Part shown: piece after piece, positions 1-8,968 of the stretch
Position numbering within the stretch: position 1 is the first letter of the stretch
How the letters are laid out: every line of letters begins with the position of its first letter
NCBI GenBank assembly: GCA_003243975.1
Contig: QHBJ01000038.1
Location: forward strand, 53,091 to 117,090
DNA length: 64,000 nt
Reading direction: 5' to 3'
Source: Candidatus Meridianibacter frigidus
GTDB lineage: Bacteria; Vulcanimicrobiota; Vulcanimicrobiia; Vulcanimicrobiales; Vulcanimicrobiaceae
The notes under the pieces: model-generated
Told to the model about the DNA's origin: nothing
What the model saw: the letters and a program-made list of their open reading frames with translations, nothing else
The model's database searches: none
Translations under genes and position numbers: made by a program

Positions 1-48
1 GTGGCACACGATTTGCCTATAACCCTATCATAAGAGCGCCCAAGAAGG

Positions 49-62
49 CAAACATATGTTCG
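49..62. promoter_or_regulatory. LexA-type SOS box, weak copy
   Basis: The bases CAAACATATGTTCG resemble the Gram-positive LexA operator CGAACRNRYGTTYC, with mismatches at the second and last positions. It is the leftmost of three such boxes ahead of the LysM gene. It could belong to a gene reading leftward out of the window (lexA is divergent from yneA in Bacillus), but that gene is not visible here. Confidence 0.4.
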
Positions 63-70
63 AAAATGCC

Positions 71-101
71 TTGACAGGGCTCGATTGGCCCGTGGTAAAA
101 T
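71..101 (+). promoter_or_regulatory. Candidate sigma-A-type promoter of the LysM gene
   Basis: A perfect -35 hexamer TTGACA (71-76) is followed by TAAAAT (96-101) with a 19-base spacer, slightly longer than ideal. A LexA-like box begins just downstream at 110, where bound repressor would block RNA polymerase. The promoter assignment is inferred from hexamers alone. Confidence 0.45.
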
Positions 102-109
102 CTAGGGGA

Positions 110-123
110 CGAACGTGCGTTTG
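110..123. promoter_or_regulatory. LexA-type SOS box
   Basis: CGAACGTGCGTTTG matches the Gram-positive LexA consensus CGAACRNRYGTTYC at all but the last position. It lies just after the candidate -10 and about 70 bases before the GTG start of the LysM gene, a typical repression site. Confidence 0.6.
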
Positions 124-150
124 CCACAAAATACGGGTATGATAGTGGCA

Positions 151-164
151 CGAACGTCCGTTCG
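151..164. promoter_or_regulatory. LexA-type SOS box with perfect arms
   Basis: CGAACGTCCGTTCG has perfectly inverted CGAAC/GTTCG arms around a 4-base centre. It is 28 bases before the GTG start of the LysM gene and 27 bases after the previous box. Two close boxes in one leader support SOS control. Confidence 0.6.
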
Positions 165-192
165 ACACAAGATATAGTAAGGAGAGCGAACC

Positions 193-474
193 GTGGTTAG
201 ACGCAAACGATTCACGCTGATGCCGCTCATCGCACTCGGCACACTCAGTGTGATGATCGCGCTGCCCACGCTCTCCAACGTTCGCCTCTACGCTGCAAAC
301 AGCGAGCGCTTCTCGACCGTCACCGTCCATCCGGGCGAGTCGCTCTGGGCTATCGCAGCCTCACACACCACCACCGATGGCGACGTGCAAGAAACTCTCG
401 ACCAGATCGCCGCTGCCAATCATCTCGTCGGATCCAGCGTGGTTCCGGGCCAGCATCTCCGGATTCCGCAATAA
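193..474 (+). CDS. Small membrane-anchored LysM protein, likely SOS-induced (YneA-like)
   Basis: The 93-residue product has a basic N-terminus, one hydrophobic segment at about residues 10-28 (signal anchor), and a single LysM domain at about 41-92 that starts FSTVTVHPGESLWAIA and ends in PGQHLRIPQ. LysM binds peptidoglycan, so the domain should face the cell wall side. The start is GTG with AAGGAG (179-184) eight bases upstream. Size, architecture and the LexA-like boxes in the leader match Bacillus YneA, an SOS-induced cell-division suppressor of about 100 residues. That function is inferred from architecture and operators; a plain wall-binding protein remains possible. A strong terminator follows. 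Confidence 0.8.
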   Translation: MVRRKRFTLMPLIALGTLSVMIALPTLSNVRLYAANSERFSTVTVHPGESLWAIAASHTTTDGDVQETLDQIAAANHLVGSSVVPGQHLRIPQ

Positions 475-495
475 CCTAACAGCTGTTACTCGAAG

Positions 496-530
496 AAAAA
501 GAGGCCGTAGTAACGACGGCCTCTTTTTTA
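496..530 (+). terminator. Rho-independent terminator of the LysM gene
   Basis: An 8-bp stem GAGGCCGT/ACGGCCTC (501-508 with 516-523) and 7-base loop is preceded by A5 and followed by a T-rich run. The flanking A and T tracts could make it work in both directions. Confidence 0.85.
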
Positions 531-565
531 TTTACTGAACAATTCTGCCAGAGGCACTTAGACAT

Positions 566-778
566 TTAATTCCTTCTGCTCACTAATACAATGCTGTGGT
601 CGCTGTGTTCGTCTAAGAAAGCTAAGCCCTCGAGCATCCAACTGTCGAGCCCCGTGTGGGCGTGTTTGGCCACTTCGCGAACCACGTGAACGCGGTCGCG
701 CAGCCAGCTTAGCTCCGCACGCGTGGTCGCGGGGAAGATCGCGATTTCACAGTCTTCGCATTGGTAGCCATACTGCAT
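566..778 (-). CDS. Small hypothetical protein with a CxxC pair
   Basis: This 70-residue reading frame is not a family I recognise. It has a CEDC motif at residues 7-10, as in small zinc-binding or redox proteins, followed by a charged helical-looking stretch. Codons are GC-ending as in neighbouring genes, which supports coding. No convincing ribosome binding site precedes the ATG, and it lies just beyond the terminator of the TonB receptor gene, so its promoter is unclear. Confidence 0.45.
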   Translation of the reverse strand: MQYGYQCEDCEIAIFPATTRAELSWLRDRVHVVREVAKHAHTGLDSWMLEGLAFLDEHSDHSIVLVSRRN

Positions 779-792
779 TGGTCAGCGCTTCG

Positions 793-830
793 CGGTAAAA
801 GAAAAGCGGCCCCGCCGTAGCGAGGCCGCT
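793..830 (-). terminator. Terminator of the first TonB receptor gene
   Basis: Reading on the minus strand, AGCGGCC/GGCCGCT arms (805-811 with 824-830) form a stem followed by TTTCTTTTACC. It lies about 20 bases past the stop codon of the receptor. The second receptor has a near-copy of the same stem. Confidence 0.75.
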
Positions 831-852
831 TCGTTTCCTCTTGTCGTGCGGT

Positions 853-3800
853 CTAGAGTTTGAAGCGTGCTTCCAAGAAGAAGTTGAACGGCGTCTTGGT
901 CGAGTTTCCATCGACGTTGACGCTGCCCAAATATGGTGCATACGGATACTTCACCAATTGCTGGATCGTCGTTCCAGGATTGTAGAAGTTGCCAACGGGC
1001 GGGAAGGCGCCCGCATTGTTCAGGATTCCGTACGAACACACGTTGTGGTCACTCCGCATCCATGGACCTCCCGTGCCGCCCCAACACGTGTTGACAAGGT
1101 TTGCAAACGTTCCGACGAGCGTTACGCGCGGCGACACTTCATACGAAACCTGCAGGTTCGCTATGAACTGAGCCGGCTGACGGAACGCTCCCAGCGTATC
1201 GAATTTCCCAGTGAAGGGGTCGGGAATCGCATTCAGGGCGCCGGCGCAATTCACGGCATCGTATGCGTTAGGTCCCGGGTTCCCAAACGGGTAGCGCGGG
1301 TCGCCAGTGGATTTCGGTCCTAAGCTTGCGCAGCCCGCAGCCGGATCGATCCCCGGTGTGGTCTCCGGTGCACCGTAACGCCCGCCCGCTACAAACTGGA
1401 ACGTCGGCGTCAAGGCCAGCCGGTCATGCTTGTAGTTCAGAATGAGCGCCGCCACGTATGGCGCAGAGAACGATTGAGCCGAGGATCCGATCGGTCCCGG
1501 AAAGAGGTCGTAGGTTGGATAGCTTGCGTTCGGATTGAGATCGCCCGCGATCGGCGCGTTCCAGTAGGGATTGCCGATATCGCCCGCTGCGCATGCTGAA
1601 TCCGCAGCCCCAGCCACGGTGAAGCATGACGCGGAGTTCGAACCGCTGCTCGTTAGCCCACATGCCGGATTGGTGTTATGCGGCGCAGGACCGGCCACAT
1701 AGGTAGCTGCGCACGCGCTCGTATATGCATTGTAGTTGTGAATGTCGGCATTGATTCCCGAAACGATTGTCGTGCCGTTCTGCAGCAGATCGTAATTAAT
1801 GTAGCTATTCGTGTAGGTGAACGAGAGTTGTCCCGACAGGCCGTTATGAGCAAAGTCTCCCTTGTTGAGCTGGAATTCGAAGCCCTCGGAGGTCTGCCGC
1901 CCTACGTTCAAGCCGGAGACAAAACCGGTCGCCTGGTCCAGGAAGAACTGCTGAATTTGATTCTTTGTCTTGCGTACAAAGGGCGTGAGCTTAAGCGACC
2001 AATCCGTGCCCTTCATGTGACGTTCGTATGATAGGTCATAATTATAGGACACCGGTGGTTGTACCGCGTGCCCCGGCGTGTAGAAACCAAATTTGTAGAA
2101 TGCGGTGCCCAAGAAGGCCGGGAGGTTCTCTTGCAGGGTGTTGTACTGTTCGAACGCCGAATTTGGCGGCTCGACATATTTGCCGGCGCTGAAGCGCAAG
2201 ACCGTGTCAGGATTGAACGTATACGTCGCTCCTAAACGCGGCTGGAAGACATTATAGTCCGCCACCTGATTGGGCACATTCTGCATGGCGTTTCCATTCG
2301 CCGTACTGATGGTCGTGTAACCGGCCGGGCACGCGTCCGTGGGAGCAAGTCCGAGGTTCACCTTGTCGACGGGAACACCGGTTCCGTTTTGCTGGCAATG
2401 CCCCCGGTTCCAGGACGCAAACCAAAAGTCGCGTGCCGGATCGGTTACGGTATTGGATCCTTTAAAGCGGAAGCCGTCCAAGCGGAGGCCCAGATTGACC
2501 AACAATCGATCACTCGGTCGCCATTGGTCCGTAATCGAGTACGAAGTGAAGATGGGTTTGACCGTGTTGTAAGTGGCATACAGCCCATTCTCGGCTATGT
2601 AGTACTTGCAAGGTCCGCTGCCGCACATTGATGCTGCGGCATCCGCCGGACTCGTGCAGTCGGTGCTGTCGCCGATGGCACACGCATAGGTGAGAAAAGT
2701 CGCAGTGCCGGCAGCCACATCGCAGGTTGTCGGAGTGGAAACCCCGGCTGCAAACTGGTAACAGACACCGTAGTTTGGATTTGAAGGATTGTTAATGCTG
2801 TTTGGATCGACCAAGACCGCAAACCGCGACCGCGTTCCGCCGCTGTTGAACATTTGGGTGTTATTGTCGCGCAGCGTGCTGGAGGTTGTATAATTTGCCG
2901 TCAGACTAAGGAGGTGCTTATCGTTAAGTTGATCGCTGAATTGCGCGCTTGCCCCGCGCGTGTGGCTTGAGAGTTCGTAGTCCGGCGATGCGCCGGTCCC
3001 AATGTAGTTGAAGTTTGCGCCATTGGGCCCGTAATTCAACCAGTCCGAATAGTACGAGTATCCGTATACGCGCAAGAAAGCGTTGCTGGAGAAGTTGCGC
3101 TGGTACTGCAGCTTTATTACTTCCTGGCTATTTCGCGTTTGATCGCGCGCGTCCAGTGGAATCGGATTCACGCCCCACGCCCGGCAGCAATCGCTTCCGG
3201 GATAATTGTACCGTTGGACGAAGCCTGCGGTGTTTGCAGGGAGCGCGACCCCAACCGGTCCCGTCCACCCATACGCGTCCGACCAGGCGGGAGTGAAGCC
3301 CAAGAAGGGGGCGCCGCCCTGGTCATTCGTTGATGAGTAGTAGCTATTGAGCAGATACCCGCTGTCGAAAAGCACCTGCAGATCGTCTTGGCCGTGGTCG
3401 CGCTTATGGGGTATGCCGATGTGAAAGTTGGCAACAACATCCCGGTCCGCAATGTCGGACAAGAACCCAAGTTGATAGGGGAAGAGTTGATAGCCGCCGG
3501 GGCCTGCGACCCCATTCGCGTAGCAGAGGGAATAGTTCGCATCCAGCGCGCTACCCGGACACGTTTGCGTCTTCGGGTCGAAATCGGGCGGCGGCAACTG
3601 TGCGATCGGAGGTCCCAGATCGCCATAGCCCGCCGCATTGTTCTGGTCGACGTAGCGGAAGGCCTGATTATAGCCGCCGACGCCGATGTAATACGAGAAC
3701 AAGCGACTAGGAGTGGCACCGCCGGCCTCCGCGGCCGCCTTATGATAGAACGTCGGGGCGCCGACGCCAACTTGGAATTGTCCATAGCCGGGGTATGTGC

Positions 3801-4548
3801 CGGTGCGAATGACCTGGTTGATGTATCCGGCCAGACCTTGCCCCTCGGAGTTCGCCGGGGTTGCTCCGGTGTACACCTGCAGCTCTTGCTGTCCTAAGGA
3901 GCTTGCCGATCCCGAAGGATAGTTGTCAAAGGCGCGGTTGACGGGAACGCCGTCGAGTTCGTACCCGATTTGATCGTAATCCCCGCCGCGAATATGGACG
4001 GTTTGGAAGTATCCGGTTTGCCCGAGCGGCACGAAAGCCCCGGGAACGGATGCGATGGCAGCGTACGCACTGTTCAAGCTGCCGCCGCCCCCGAGCGCGG
4101 AGACCTTATCTTGGGTGGTGGCATTGACCGAGTAAACGTCCGCGGTCGTACCGGACTTAACAAGTTCGCCCGTGCTTCGGCTGATGACCGAGCCGATCTC
4201 TTTGAGCTTCGATGCGATCAGCGTCAGGGTCTGGGTTTGATCCGCAAAGACACTGATGCCCGACTGGGTGACCCGATCGTAACCTTGCTTCGAAACGGAC
4301 ACCTTGTACGTGTCGGGCGCTAACGAAACGAAATTAAAATGTCCAGTTGCATCGGTCGTTGTGGTCACCGTTTGGGAGGGGCTGCTTGCTTCCACGGTCG
4401 CGCCTGCGACCGGGGTTGAGGTACCGGCCTCATTGACCACGCCGCTCAGACCGCCCGTGGTGCCGGCCAGTGTCCACGTTGCCTGGCTCAGCATTGCCAC
4501 GAGAGTAAGAACGGCGACAAACACATGCCGGAATGCTTTCTTTGGCAT
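853..4548 (-). CDS. TonB-dependent receptor with N-terminal carboxypeptidase-regulatory-like domain
   Basis: The 1231-residue protein has a signal peptide (residues 1-29), a carboxypeptidase-regulatory-like beta-sandwich at about 33-112 (typified by DATGHFNFVSLAPDTYKVSV), a plug domain at about 135-245 with the core VHIRGGDYDQIGYELDGVPV, and a long beta-barrel ending EARFKL. It should import a bulky substrate through the outer membrane using TonB energy; no substrate can be named. The ATG is set by AAGGAG (4555-4560) six bases upstream. It is a tandem paralogue of the next gene, and both have their own terminators. Cys pairs in the barrel loops suggest extracellular disulfides. No TonB/ExbBD genes are in the window. 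Confidence 0.9.
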   Translation of the reverse strand: MPKKAFRHVFVAVLTLVAMLSQATWTLAGTTGGLSGVVNEAGTSTPVAGATVEASSPSQTVTTTTDATGHFNFVSLAPDTYKVSVSKQGYDRVTQSGISVFADQTQTLTLIASKLKEIGSVISRSTGELVKSGTTADVYSVNATTQDKVSALGGGGSLNSAYAAIASVPGAFVPLGQTGYFQTVHIRGGDYDQIGYELDGVPVNRAFDNYPSGSASSLGQQELQVYTGATPANSEGQGLAGYINQVIRTGTYPGYGQFQVGVGAPTFYHKAAAEAGGATPSRLFSYYIGVGGYNQAFRYVDQNNAAGYGDLGPPIAQLPPPDFDPKTQTCPGSALDANYSLCYANGVAGPGGYQLFPYQLGFLSDIADRDVVANFHIGIPHKRDHGQDDLQVLFDSGYLLNSYYSSTNDQGGAPFLGFTPAWSDAYGWTGPVGVALPANTAGFVQRYNYPGSDCCRAWGVNPIPLDARDQTRNSQEVIKLQYQRNFSSNAFLRVYGYSYYSDWLNYGPNGANFNYIGTGASPDYELSSHTRGASAQFSDQLNDKHLLSLTANYTTSSTLRDNNTQMFNSGGTRSRFAVLVDPNSINNPSNPNYGVCYQFAAGVSTPTTCDVAAGTATFLTYACAIGDSTDCTSPADAAASMCGSGPCKYYIAENGLYATYNTVKPIFTSYSITDQWRPSDRLLVNLGLRLDGFRFKGSNTVTDPARDFWFASWNRGHCQQNGTGVPVDKVNLGLAPTDACPAGYTTISTANGNAMQNVPNQVADYNVFQPRLGATYTFNPDTVLRFSAGKYVEPPNSAFEQYNTLQENLPAFLGTAFYKFGFYTPGHAVQPPVSYNYDLSYERHMKGTDWSLKLTPFVRKTKNQIQQFFLDQATGFVSGLNVGRQTSEGFEFQLNKGDFAHNGLSGQLSFTYTNSYINYDLLQNGTTIVSGINADIHNYNAYTSACAATYVAGPAPHNTNPACGLTSSGSNSASCFTVAGAADSACAAGDIGNPYWNAPIAGDLNPNASYPTYDLFPGPIGSSAQSFSAPYVAALILNYKHDRLALTPTFQFVAGGRYGAPETTPGIDPAAGCASLGPKSTGDPRYPFGNPGPNAYDAVNCAGALNAIPDPFTGKFDTLGAFRQPAQFIANLQVSYEVSPRVTLVGTFANLVNTCWGGTGGPWMRSDHNVCSYGILNNAGAFPPVGNFYNPGTTIQQLVKYPYAPYLGSVNVDGNSTKTPFNFFLEARFKL

Positions 4549-4607
4549 GATTATCTCCTTAAGAATTCTGCAGAAACACCGCGGACGGACCGCCGCTCGC
4601 GCGATAA

Positions 4608-4625
4608 CTGGGAGAACTTTCCCAG
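4608..4625. promoter_or_regulatory. Perfect inverted repeat upstream of the TonB receptor gene
   Basis: CTGGGA and TCCCAG arms (4608-4613, 4620-4625) flank a 6-base spacer, 60 bases before the receptor start. It could be an operator or a leader hairpin. No poly-T follows, so it is unlikely to be a terminator. Confidence 0.3.
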
Positions 4626-4675
4626 GTGCTTTATGAACAATCCTCTCAGAGTGCTCGTGACTGCCCAGATGCTAT

Positions 4676-4709
4676 AAGAAAAAGCGGCCCCGGTTGCCCG
4701 AGGCCGCTT
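4676..4709 (-). terminator. Terminator of the second TonB receptor gene
   Basis: AAGCGGCC (4682-4689) and GGCCGCTT (4702-4709) form an 8-bp stem; on the minus strand it is followed by TTTTTCTTATAG. It lies about 20 bases past the stop codon and closely resembles the terminator of the paralogous receptor. Confidence 0.8.
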
Positions 4710-4731
4710 CTCTTCCTTTTCGCTTCGAGCT

Positions 4732-7700
4732 TTAGAGCTTGAAGTTGACCAGGAAGTACGCTTGGAACGGAAGTGCTCCGCTCAAAGGTGCGTACGGGTA
4801 GTTAAACGCCTTGGGGTATCCAGCAGTACCATTTGCCGAGTCACCGCCGCTTCCGTTATAGAAGAAGCCTGAACCAGGAACAGTACCAATGAAACTACCC
4901 GTGTTGTCGTTATATCCGCACACGTAGTTGTTCGGCGTAAACGCCTGCTGCCAGGCCGTACTCTGACCGCCAAAGCAGCGGTTGTAGATGTTAGCTAGCA
5001 ACAAGGTAGCGCTAACACGCGGCGACACTTCATATTTGAACTGTGCGCCGATGTTAAGCTGCCAGGGGTTGCGATACTGCCCCATCGTGTCGAAACGACC
5101 GGTGTAGGGGTTCGGAATCGCAAGGTTTCCGTTGGGCGAGTATGGCGAGAAACCCGCGGTTTGATAATCGCAGTTCCCCGCAAATGCCGCTCCAATGGGT
5201 GCAAGCGAAACGGCCGTTGAGCCTTCATTACCGCCGCAGTTTCGCGGATCTATTCCGATAATTGAGGTCGGTGACCCATACTTGTTCCCTTCGGAGAGAA
5301 CGAAGTTCGGCGTGACCGTCAGCTTATTACGCTTCCAGGATAGGAAGCCGCTAATCTGGAGCGGACCAAGCGCCGTCGTTACCCCAGTGCCCGTATCACC
5401 CGGTGGGTTGTTGGGATAGGTCGGGTAGTATCCATTCGGGTCAAGTAGCGCTTGCACCGGCAGCATGAAGTAGGGGTTGTTGATGTTGCCGCCACCGCAA
5501 GGAGCCGGGGCACCAGCCGCGCCACCCGGACCGGTTGTTCCCGGAGTAGGGGCGTAGCAAGGAGCGGCCACAAATCCCGACGTGCCGTTGCCCGCGGGGC
5601 ATAGGTGCGTCGCATCATTCGGACCTGTTGCGGCTTGGGCCACTCCTGCGGTTCCGCAGAACGACGTCAAGCCGTTGTAGGCCCGGATGTAGTTGTTGAG
5701 CACGTCGATAACGCTTGGCGACCCATCACGCACACGATTGTACTTGATGAGCGCGTTCACGTACGTGAGCGCCAACTGCGCAGAGAGACCGTCGCGACCC
5801 GGATCACCTTTTTGGAAGGCAAGCTCCAAGCCCGTGGTCTTTTGTGTGCCGACGTTTACTGCCGAAACGAAGTTCGGGCCCAACGGAACCAGTACTGACT
5901 GATTCTGTGAATACCGATAGAACGGTGTGAACTTCATCGACATATCCGTCCCCTTGAAGTGCCGCTCGAACGAGAAGTCGATGTTGTCGGACACTTGGAT
6001 GGGGTTGTCATGTCCCGGCGTGTTGAAGCCGAGGTTGTAAAACTTCTGGAAGGACTGCGTTGGCGCAAGCTGTCCAGAACCGAACGTGTACTGTTCGAAC
6101 GCTGCCGGGGTCGGTTGCGTGAAACGCCCGGCGGAGAAACGAAAGACGGTGTCCGGATTGAAGGAGTAAGTGCCGCTCAAGCGCGGCGAGAACCGCCCAT
6201 GGGTGTATGAGGGCGGGTTGACGTTTGAAAGAACCGGAGTCCCACCAAAGCCCGGATGAACCGCGATCGCGCCGGATGGCGTTAAGCGTGGCTTAACCAT
6301 ACCGCCGCCCGCTGATTGGTAGCACTGGCTCGCTGCATCAGCTGCGGTAACCGCCCCACCTCCCAAAAGCAGGGTCCCTGGATTTACGAACCCGTTAATC
6401 GGGGTCAAGCTGCCCGGAGGCGTTGTGGGCGTAACCGGGCTAAACATGGCAAGACCTGTGCCCGGGTCGACGCAGTACGAATTGTTTGCAGCCGCATACC
6501 AGAAGTTAAATTCTGGATTCACGACATTGCGCAAATCGTACTCGTAATTCTCCCAACGGATGCCAAGGTTGACGTTCAATCGATCGTTGGGTCGAATTTG
6601 GTCTTCCAGGGCCACCGAGGTAAATTTCGGCGTAACCGAGTTCAGATAGCTTCCATGGTTTTGCGGAACAGTCACGAGGAATGTAGCACCTGCCACACAG
6701 GCCGGCGTTCCCGGCGCAAGGGTAGTGGCACAGGGGTCTCCGCCAGCAAACGCGCGCGTAGGCGTAGCATACGTGCCGGAAGTCCCAGAGGTGTAACATG
6801 AACCCGGGTTTCCCGTTGTATAACTGTAGCAAACGCCCGGAGTGCCAGCAGTAAAGTTCGTCACTCTACTGCCGCCACCGGTGAGCCAGTTTGGACTACC
6901 GGAGGTATTGTTCCAGCGCAAGCTAGAGGCCGTCGTATAGTTTGCCGTAAACGTAACGAGGTTCTGCGGATTGATCTGGTTGGCATACTGCAGTTCCGCA
7001 CCACGCGTATGCGTGTTCAGCTCGTAATCGGGGTCGGCGAAGAACGTCGCCGGGAGGATCGCGAGCCCGTAGGCGTTGCTACCGGTTGTGCCTGCGTTCT
7101 GAAGCCAATCGGAGTAGAACGTGTAGCCCAAGAGACGGACATAGGCATTGCTGCCGATGTTCTTCTGATACTGAAGCTTCGCGATCGAACCGTTGTTCCA
7201 GATGCCGTCCGAATAGTTCGGGTCAATCCCGGACCGGAACGAGCGGCTCTGCGTACTATTTGGAAAATAGTACGGATTAGCCGAAAGGCCCGCAGCCGAT
7301 GACCCAAATGCGGTTCCAGCCGGGAAGATGTACCCGTCCATGAACGGGATCGGATTACCGGCGGGATTGGCTCCAGGAGCGCCCACCGTCGTGGAACAGT
7401 CCTCACCTGGGTTGATGCCGAAAAGGGCGTTGATGCCCAACGTACCGCAGATGCCCGGATACGCACTGCATTCGCCGGCGAACGAGCCGCTTCCGCAATA
7501 CGGAGCAGGGCCGAAGACGGACGCAACACCGGGTAGCAGAGCGGCATCGAGATTAGCTAAACTCCCAAACTCTTTGTTAAAGCTTGAGGCAACCTTGGCC
7601 CGATAGCCAAAGTTATAGAGCAGCATCTGCACATCGTCGCGGCCGGAGTCGCGGTGATGTGGGATAGCGATATGGAAGTTTGCGACGAATTCCCGATCGT

Positions 7701-8829
7701 TATTTTGATCGTTGTAGAGAGCGCCGATGGGAAAGTACGTCGTGCAGGAGTTTGCGTTGGGTCCGAAGGTCGCGGCTCCGGCCGGGCTGACGCCCGGAGT
7801 GGTGCAAGCCGAGTAAGGTCCGTTGTTGAATTGGGCTGCATTATACGAAACGACCGAGTTCACCGGATTGCCGGTAAAGCCGTACGAACTGCTGCCGTCG
7901 GCGGCGATGTTTCCGGCGTTCTGATTGTTCCAGAGGTTGTACTGCTGGTTGACGCCTTCGGTCCCAACGTAGTAGGAGAAGTTACGGGTGGGCGTTGCCC
8001 CGCCCGCTTCGGCCTTTCCCTCATGGTAAAAGCCGGGAGCACCGAGCCCAAAACCCAAGGTTCCATAGCCCGGATATGTTCCGGTGCGGATAACTTGGTT
8101 AATAAAGCCAACCTGCGTGTTCGAGCTCGCGCCGTTGGGAGAACCGCCGGCATATACCTGCAGCTCCTGTTGGCCGAGCGTCGAGAGCGAATTGGCATTG
8201 TAGTTGTCAAACGCGCGGTTGACCGGAACGCCGTCATATTCATAACCGGTTTGGTCGTAAGCGCCGCCGCGAATGTAGAAAACTTGGCCGAAGCCGTAGT
8301 TGCCAACATACGAGGTAACGCCAGGCGTACCATACACGGCCGAGTATGCCGAGTTCAGGTTGCCGCCGCCGCCGAGACCTTGGATGGCCTCTTGGGTGGC
8401 CGCGTTGACTGAGTAGACGTCGTTCGTGGTACCGGACTTCACGTAGCTGTTGGCAGACTTGCTAATTACTGAGCCGATCTGCTTGAGCGTGGTGATGTGG
8501 AACGCGACGGTCTGCGTTTGGTCGGCAAAGACAGAGATACCCGACTGTGAAGCCGGGGAATAATTTGTCTTGTCAACCGAGACCGTATACGTGTCCGGTG
8601 CGAGCGACAGAAACACGAAGTGTCCTGTGCCGTCAGTAGTGGTGGTCGAGTTGCCCGATGGGGCCTGCGCCGTTACGGTTACTGCCGCAACTGGAGCATT
8701 CTTCTCGTCTACAACCGTACCGGTGAGTGTGCCCGTCGTTCCAGCCAGTGCCCATGTTCCCTGGACTACAAAGGCGAGCAACAACATCACCGAGATTGCC
8801 ACTTGACGGAGGGTCCGTTTAGGATTCAT
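4732..8829 (-). CDS. TonB-dependent receptor with N-terminal carboxypeptidase-regulatory-like domain
   Basis: At 1365 residues this is a larger paralogue of the adjacent receptor with the same order: signal peptide (1-30), carboxypeptidase-regulatory-like domain (about 32-110), plug (about 140-240, core FYIRGGAYDQTGYEYDGVPV) and barrel ending FLVNFKL. The long loops are rich in Gly, Asn, Pro and Cys. The ATG at 8829 has an AGAGGG-type ribosome binding site. Function is energy-dependent outer-membrane uptake of an unknown ligand, by family. The plug is more alike between the two proteins than the barrel loops, which fits duplication followed by ligand divergence. Confidence 0.9.
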   Translation of the reverse strand: MNPKRTLRQVAISVMLLLAFVVQGTWALAGTTGTLTGTVVDEKNAPVAAVTVTAQAPSGNSTTTTDGTGHFVFLSLAPDTYTVSVDKTNYSPASQSGISVFADQTQTVAFHITTLKQIGSVISKSANSYVKSGTTNDVYSVNAATQEAIQGLGGGGNLNSAYSAVYGTPGVTSYVGNYGFGQVFYIRGGAYDQTGYEYDGVPVNRAFDNYNANSLSTLGQQELQVYAGGSPNGASSNTQVGFINQVIRTGTYPGYGTLGFGLGAPGFYHEGKAEAGGATPTRNFSYYVGTEGVNQQYNLWNNQNAGNIAADGSSSYGFTGNPVNSVVSYNAAQFNNGPYSACTTPGVSPAGAATFGPNANSCTTYFPIGALYNDQNNDREFVANFHIAIPHHRDSGRDDVQMLLYNFGYRAKVASSFNKEFGSLANLDAALLPGVASVFGPAPYCGSGSFAGECSAYPGICGTLGINALFGINPGEDCSTTVGAPGANPAGNPIPFMDGYIFPAGTAFGSSAAGLSANPYYFPNSTQSRSFRSGIDPNYSDGIWNNGSIAKLQYQKNIGSNAYVRLLGYTFYSDWLQNAGTTGSNAYGLAILPATFFADPDYELNTHTRGAELQYANQINPQNLVTFTANYTTASSLRWNNTSGSPNWLTGGGSRVTNFTAGTPGVCYSYTTGNPGSCYTSGTSGTYATPTRAFAGGDPCATTLAPGTPACVAGATFLVTVPQNHGSYLNSVTPKFTSVALEDQIRPNDRLNVNLGIRWENYEYDLRNVVNPEFNFWYAAANNSYCVDPGTGLAMFSPVTPTTPPGSLTPINGFVNPGTLLLGGGAVTAADAASQCYQSAGGGMVKPRLTPSGAIAVHPGFGGTPVLSNVNPPSYTHGRFSPRLSGTYSFNPDTVFRFSAGRFTQPTPAAFEQYTFGSGQLAPTQSFQKFYNLGFNTPGHDNPIQVSDNIDFSFERHFKGTDMSMKFTPFYRYSQNQSVLVPLGPNFVSAVNVGTQKTTGLELAFQKGDPGRDGLSAQLALTYVNALIKYNRVRDGSPSVIDVLNNYIRAYNGLTSFCGTAGVAQAATGPNDATHLCPAGNGTSGFVAAPCYAPTPGTTGPGGAAGAPAPCGGGNINNPYFMLPVQALLDPNGYYPTYPNNPPGDTGTGVTTALGPLQISGFLSWKRNKLTVTPNFVLSEGNKYGSPTSIIGIDPRNCGGNEGSTAVSLAPIGAAFAGNCDYQTAGFSPYSPNGNLAIPNPYTGRFDTMGQYRNPWQLNIGAQFKYEVSPRVSATLLLANIYNRCFGGQSTAWQQAFTPNNYVCGYNDNTGSFIGTVPGSGFFYNGSGGDSANGTAGYPKAFNYPYAPLSGALPFQAYFLVNFKL

Positions 8830-8944
8830 CCTTTTTCCCTCTTGTGGTAAGTGATATTACGCCAAAAAAAGCTTGCCGATCTTTCAGCAAACCCTAGTCT
8901 GGCGTACCAGTCCGATTCTGCGGGCCGCGTTGGGCTCCTCTCTC

Positions 8945-8962
8945 AGGAAGGACCCAGGGTCC
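8945..8962 (-). terminator. Possible weak terminator after sucD
   Basis: GGACCC/GGGTCC arms (8950-8955, 8957-8962) lie a few bases past the sucD stop, but only a short TT follows on the minus strand. The rest of the 139-base gap (8830-8968) holds the leader of the TonB receptor gene, with a TAATAT-like -10 but no clear -35. Confidence 0.35.
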
Positions 8963-8968
8963 GGATTC

